Positions 59,585 through 64,000 of a stretch of 64,000 nt of DNA are shown here, piece by piece. Below the pieces are notes generated by a model, which did not search any database, was not told where the DNA came from, and saw only the letters and a list, made by a program, of their open reading frames with translations. The stretch is from Primula veris (Eukaryota > Streptophyta > Magnoliopsida > Ericales > Primulaceae). Numbering within the stretch: the first letter of the stretch is position 1; each line of letters begins with the position of its first letter. Both the position numbers and the translations under genes were made by a program. Location of the stretch: positions 1,364,001 through 1,428,000 of the forward strand of contig OY821751.1 of NCBI GenBank assembly GCA_963682055.1, given 5' to 3'.

Positions 59585-59830
59585 CACTACAAGTATTTAG
59601 GTGTATAGTGACGAAGGCTTTAGTCATTAAAGACCCCATTTCGTCACAACAGACCTCGATAGTGATGATACGTCATCGTCACTAGGTCGTCACTACATGT
59701 CCGACACTAAAAGGTAATTTGTGACGGAAAAATAGTTCGTCATTGATGTTATCTTTAGTGACAAGAAATTTCGTAACTGAATGTATACTTTTAGTGACAA
59801 TAGGGTTCGTCGGGTTCGTCAGTGCAATCG
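59585..59830. mobile_element. CACTA-like terminal fragment
   Basis: Starts cactacaag, the usual CACTA terminus, followed by many subterminal motifs in both orientations: agtgacgaa, ttcgtcac, cgtcactac, gtgacgg, ttcgtcatt, agtgaca. The other end was not found. Confidence 0.55.
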
Positions 59831-60759
59831 AAAACTATGTTGACCAAAAGGTTGATGAATAAACATTTGCTTGAACATGTTCAAGAATGAACAATTTATT
59901 TCACAATATATAAACCTGTATATTGTTTGACAGGTTTGACAACCTTTAATTATACATACCAATAATAACAATTTGTTCACAAATAAATAGTTAACATCAT
60001 AATTAAAAATTGTGTTACGACCCGATCACAAATTTATAATTTATAATATTGTCATAGAATTGTATGAAGAAAAGAATTACATATATAAATGTAGGTTTTC
60101 AGATTTTTAATGTCTTATATACCTATATCATACATCATTCTTTAATTATTAACACATATTCTACATAGTATTGAATTAAACTTAAATTTCGAACTCTTGT
60201 GAAACTGAGCTCTTAAGGAACGAACCGTTTCGTACGCAATAGATTTTCGAGCTTTTTAGCTAATGAACGATCTCGTATCTAATATTAGATTTTCCTTCAG
60301 AAGAAACGAACTGTTAACTGATCGTATACGATATATCGATGAATGGGTGATTTTATTTTATTTTATTTCCGATTCCAGTGCGATAAAAGCGTTTATCACA
60401 TGGCTTGTAGTACACCACTATGGACATTAAGTATATATAGTTTACCTACGTTCACATAAATTAATTCCCCTTAATTATAACGTTAATTTACGTTGTTTAT
60501 GTTGGTTTCCGTGTACGAAATAACAATTAAATAATAATAATAAAGGACTAAACAAAATTAAACAAAACCAGTGTAATCTTTATTAATTTCAAATTGGAAA
60601 GGAAATTACTGATTACAACATGTAGGTACTGAATAGTAATTAAATCAAACGTTATTCAGATTATTATTAATTAATAATCTGATGTACTGAATTGCAATAA
60701 ATAGAAACTGCCGGACTGGAAAGTATAAACTTAACGGCCGGACTGTTCTGATTGAAATT

Positions 60760-60990
60760 GAAATAACATGACTGAATTGAAACTATTATAATTACAGAAT
60801 TAAATTACATAATTGAAATTACAGAATAAAACAGTACTTAAAGAAAATTACAGAAAGTTAAATACATAATTGAAAAGTTACAGCTAAGTACAGCAAATTA
60901 AAATACTGAAATAAAATGACAGAATTGAAAAGACAAAAATATAAATTACAGAATTGAAAAACGTTAATTAAAAGACAGAATTAAAAAAGA
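60760..60990. repeat. Degenerate acagaattgaaa short repeats
   Basis: The motif (t)tacagaattgaaa and variants recur more than ten times in irregular spacing. No coding potential. Confidence 0.6.
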
Positions 60991-62574
60991 CGAGGCGACT
61001 GTAAACAGTCTGCCCTTAACCGATATTCGCCCAACCATCTTGATGTTTCTGGTTACGTTGGCGCTTCGTGTGTTTTGAATGTGAAGGGGAGGTTGCCTCA
61101 TATAGAGGATTCTAAAACCGCAGCCTTTAATGTAGTCATTTAATTCTGGGAGTTAAATCCCCAGAATCCGCCTCCATTATTGCAGGAGTTACAACCTTGC
61201 TGGAACTTTATACAAAAGTCCCTATTTCAGTTTAGTACGAGACCCGGGACCCAAGTCCCGCGTCCCGAGACCAGAGAACCGAGCAAGCGCGCGCATGTTT
61301 GGTACACACTAACACACTCATGGGTATGTGGACATGATAGTTTAACTACTACATATGATGGATTTGTATTTATATTGTAAAAATCACTCCTGATTTTACA
61401 ATGTGGGATAACCTCCTGGTTTAAATCTCAACTCCTTTTTTCATTTTTCAGCATTGACTTTTCTTTCTCTTTCGAGTACCAATCTTCGAGTCCAATTATC
61501 ATTCACACCCATTTTCCGAATAGGTCATGCGATATATCGTTGCGAAGCTCGTCGTACGAGCTACTTAAACGCTTTGAGTACGGCTTCAGAAATTCTGAGT
61601 TATCGCATCGAATATTGAATCAAAAATGGTCACTAACCACTCGGAACAACCATGTTTAAAAACATGTTTTCCAAAAGTTTACTACTCCTAAGTGCCATTG
61701 ATATCAACCTTTTCATAATTGCTAATTCATCTTCATCAATTTGTCTTTTACATTTTAAACACAAACGGTTTTATCGTGGCTCTTTTTCTTCCATTTTGTG
61801 GGTAGAAATTAAAATCAATCTATAATTAAATTATTTTCTTCTCTGAAACTATCACTTAAAAATGTGCGAAATGAGTATTAAGTAACCTGATTTATCTAAC
61901 TTTCAAAAAACAAGTTAAGAGAAGAACAAAATGGAGTAATTAGGAATTTTTGCTGGCAGACTTGAAAGGGGAGGAATGAAACGATTTTCGATAATGAGAA
62001 GCTTAATTAAAGCCGAGCAAGATGTATAGAGATTTCGTTACAGATTGTTATAGCACATGGAAAGAGGGGGCTTTAGGTCCGGAAAATGTTTTTAAGAAAC
62101 GGTAATCCCCCGGAATGTTTCATCAAATTAATGTTGATACAACTTTCAGAAAGCCCAATCTCATTGGGTTGTGGTATGGCTCGTAGTGATCTAGGTGAAG
62201 TTGTTGACTTATGGAGCGGTGGATTCTAGCAAACTCTTCTCTTATGATAGAGACAATGACTTTTCGTATCGCATGTTCTCGTGCTAAGAAGATGTATTGA
62301 GATAAGCTAATTTTCAAAACGGATTGCAAAGTATCATCAAAAATTTGTTCCCACCTCGACATATATTTATAGCGCTTGTGTATCTTCAAACTATTCAGGA
62401 TATATTAGTGAAATTCGAGTTAATTTTACTTGAATTTTGTGTAATATACAGTATCGCCAAACTATATATGTCGCCCGCTATTTAGTTAAATTAATGAAGC
62501 TAATGTAACTTACTTTAGTTCCGCTATTTGGTCTACCCAGTTGTGGCCTTTATTTTGGTCAAATGGATTTAGTA

Positions 62575-62937
62575 TAATCGAACCGATAATCGAACCGAAA
62601 ATCGAACCGATAATACCCGAAAAAGACCGAAACCGAAAAACCGAAAAAATTTCGGGTCGGTTTCGGTTTTCAGTAAAACCGAACCGAAAAAGACCGAAAC
62701 CGAAAAAAACCGAAAAAGACCGAAAAAAACCGAAAAAAACTGAAAAAATAAATAATAAAAAAATAATAATAAAACCGAAAAATAACCGAAAAAACCCAAA
62801 ACTGGACCGAAAAAACCGGTCCGGTTCGGTCCAAAAAATGAAAAGACCGAAACTGAAAAAAACCGAACCGAAAAATATGTTCGGTTTCGGTTTTACCAAA
62901 AACCGAACTAGAGCGAACCGAACCCAGCTCTACTCCC
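62575..62937. repeat. CCGAAAAA-rich repeat element, opposite orientation
   Basis: Runs of aaccgaaaaagaccgaaacc type, ending cagctcta. It is the complement-type counterpart of 32464-32714. The left boundary and a target duplication are not visible. Confidence 0.7.
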
Positions 62938-63006
62938 AATTATGAACAGAATTGTTCACAACTCAAGTCGCAATTTTTTTTATTTTTTGAAAAGATAGTC
63001 AAGTCC

Positions 63007-63046
63007 CAATATAAAAAGACTTATTTTAAAAGCAATATAAAAAGAC
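63007..63046 (+). promoter_or_regulatory. Duplicated TATA-like motif before AOC
   Basis: caatataaaaagac occurs twice, at 63007-63020 and 63033-63046. The second lies about 150 bp before the AOC start codon, a suitable core-promoter distance. Confidence 0.4.
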
Positions 63047-63194
63047 AATTTGAGCTCCCAATTTAAAAACAACCCATCACCAAGTAAGAACTTTCCTATA
63101 TTAATTATTACTCCCTACATTTCTATACATAACACTCATAGCCCAAACAAGTCTTCCATAACCCCCTCTCTTTCTTCCTCAAACACTACCAAAA

Positions 63195-64000
63195 ATGCCT
63201 GCCACCTCAGCTTCCTTCCATCTCCATCCAACCACCACCTTCCCCGGAAAGCTACCACCCTCCTCCGCCACATCATCGTCCGGAAAATCCATTTCTTTTA
63301 AGCCAAAAAATCCACTTTTTACCCAAACTATCACAAGCACAAAAGGCGTAAGTTACAAAACACCCTTTGCTATCAAGAATATCGATTCATTGGGTCCTCG
63401 GAGAGCAAACAAGGGTCTTCCCTCTGTGGTTAAATCTTTTTTGGATTATTTTTTTCCGGAAAAGGTGCAGAAGCTTTGTGTTTATGAAATGAACGAGAGG
63501 GACCGAGGTAGCCCTGCGTATCTACGGTTGAGTCAAAAGTCGGTTAATTCTCTTGGCGATATCGTGCCATTTAGCAACAAGGTGATCTCTCTTCCCCCCT
63601 CTCTCTATATATATATGTTATACATATATGAATATTGATATGTATATATAACGAAGAACGAAGATATGAAAGGTGAAAAAACTGAAATATATAATAGGAA
63701 GCGGGAAACCAGACACGTGATTTTTGTAATGGGAAACGAGTTTCTCGGTAACTATCAATGTGTGCGTGTGTATATATATATTTACGGTTGAGTCAAAAGT
63801 CGGTTAATCCTCTTGATGTTGAAGAATGAGGGGGTTAATTGTTAAAACTAGCATAGTACTATATCATTGTAATAGTATCTTTCTCTAAACTTTGTTTAGT
63901 TTTTGGTAGGTTAGGTTTATATTCTTGCTAATAGTTTTTACAAGTCAGTATAGTAATCTACCACATGCTATGAAGCTCTTTATGGAACCTAGTATGAAGT
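63195..64000 (+). CDS. AOC: Allene oxide cyclase, plastid, first exon (3'-partial)
   Basis: Converts the unstable allene oxide from 13-hydroperoxy-linolenate into cis-OPDA, the committed precursor of jasmonic acid, in plastids. Visible coding exon 63195-63581 (129 codons, phase 0), ending at aacaag|gtgatc. Residues 1 to about 85 are Ser/Thr/Pro-rich and basic, like a chloroplast transit peptide ([18 protein letters not shown]). From about 91 the mature enzyme begins: [40 protein letters not shown], both strongly conserved in AOC. The next exon (expected LYTGDL-like) is not visible before the window ends, so intron 1 exceeds 418 bp. The intron carries a copy of the exon's end (63781-63819) and a G-box. 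Start chosen by the transit peptide and the aaaaATGcc context. Confidence 0.93.
63714..63719. promoter_or_regulatory. G-box CACGTG in AOC intron 1
   Basis: A palindromic CACGTG 133 bp after the donor site. MYC2-type factors bind this motif and AOC genes are jasmonate-inducible, but function here is inference from a six-base match. Confidence 0.3.

Larger units (their letters stand above)
57666..62990. other. Gene-poor region upstream of AOC
   Basis: Contains a Mutator-like MITE (58472-58616), a CACTA-like end (59585-59830), an acagaattgaaa-rich stretch (60760-60990), a small GC-rich block near 61230-61295 and a second CCGAAAAA-rich element (62575-62937). No gene could be supported. Confidence 0.5.

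Noticed and set aside
62123..62389. 88-codon ORF on minus with a protein-like composition
   Set aside because: No family motif recognised, no neighbouring exon, and no supporting splice sites; left unannotated.
62510..62945. Overlapping ORFs of 76-134 codons on both strands
   Set aside because: They are translations of the CCGAAAAA/CGGTTTTT repeat, low complexity in every frame.

Overview
This is a nuclear genome window from a flowering plant. The evidence is long AT-rich introns with GT...AG junctions, plant-specific proteins (a CRWN/NMCP1 lamina protein, a CYC/TB1-type TCP factor, plastid allene oxide cyclase) and many retrotransposons and MITEs. The gene set and TE types fit a eudicot, perhaps an asterid. 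The sequence alone does not fix the family.

Layout. Positions 1-9690 (+) hold the 3' part of a p300/CBP-type histone acetyltransferase (HAC1-like), 12 visible exons, with the 5' end outside the window. 9.7-15.6 kb is TE-rich intergenic DNA that includes a deletion-derived copia element (11058-12464). 15.6-24.5 kb (+) is a complete CRWN1-class nuclear lamina gene: a leader intron full of a decaying 149-bp tandem repeat, then eight coding exons, one intron using a GC donor. 25847-32166 (-) is the proteasome assembly chaperone UMP1/POMP, four short exons in long introns crowded with degenerate copies of its own exons 1 and 2. 34476-40983 is a copia LTR retrotransposon (coding on -) with almost identical LTRs and 5-bp target duplications but a dead polyprotein. 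41283-42928 is a long-TIR DNA element. 44656-45375 (+) is a frameshifted C-terminal fragment of a PPR-SMR gene. 46565-48934 (+) is a 5'-truncated LINE with 17-bp target duplications. 52711-53850 (-) is a TCP transcription factor with an intron in its 3' UTR. 54-63 kb is gene-poor and carries a Mutator-like MITE, a CACTA-like end and an LTR/PBS remnant. 63195-64000 (+) is the first exon and part of intron 1 of allene oxide cyclase (jasmonate pathway), cut by the window end.

The genes do not form one pathway. HAC and CRWN act on chromatin and nuclear architecture, UMP1 on 20S proteasome assembly, TCP on development and AOC on jasmonate synthesis. The most unusual signal is local self-duplication: pieces of UMP1 exons 1 and 2 repeated around the functional exons, and repeat arrays inside the HAC, CRWN and AOC introns. 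All exon boundaries were inferred by eye from reading frame, splice consensus and remembered family similarity; no alignment was run.
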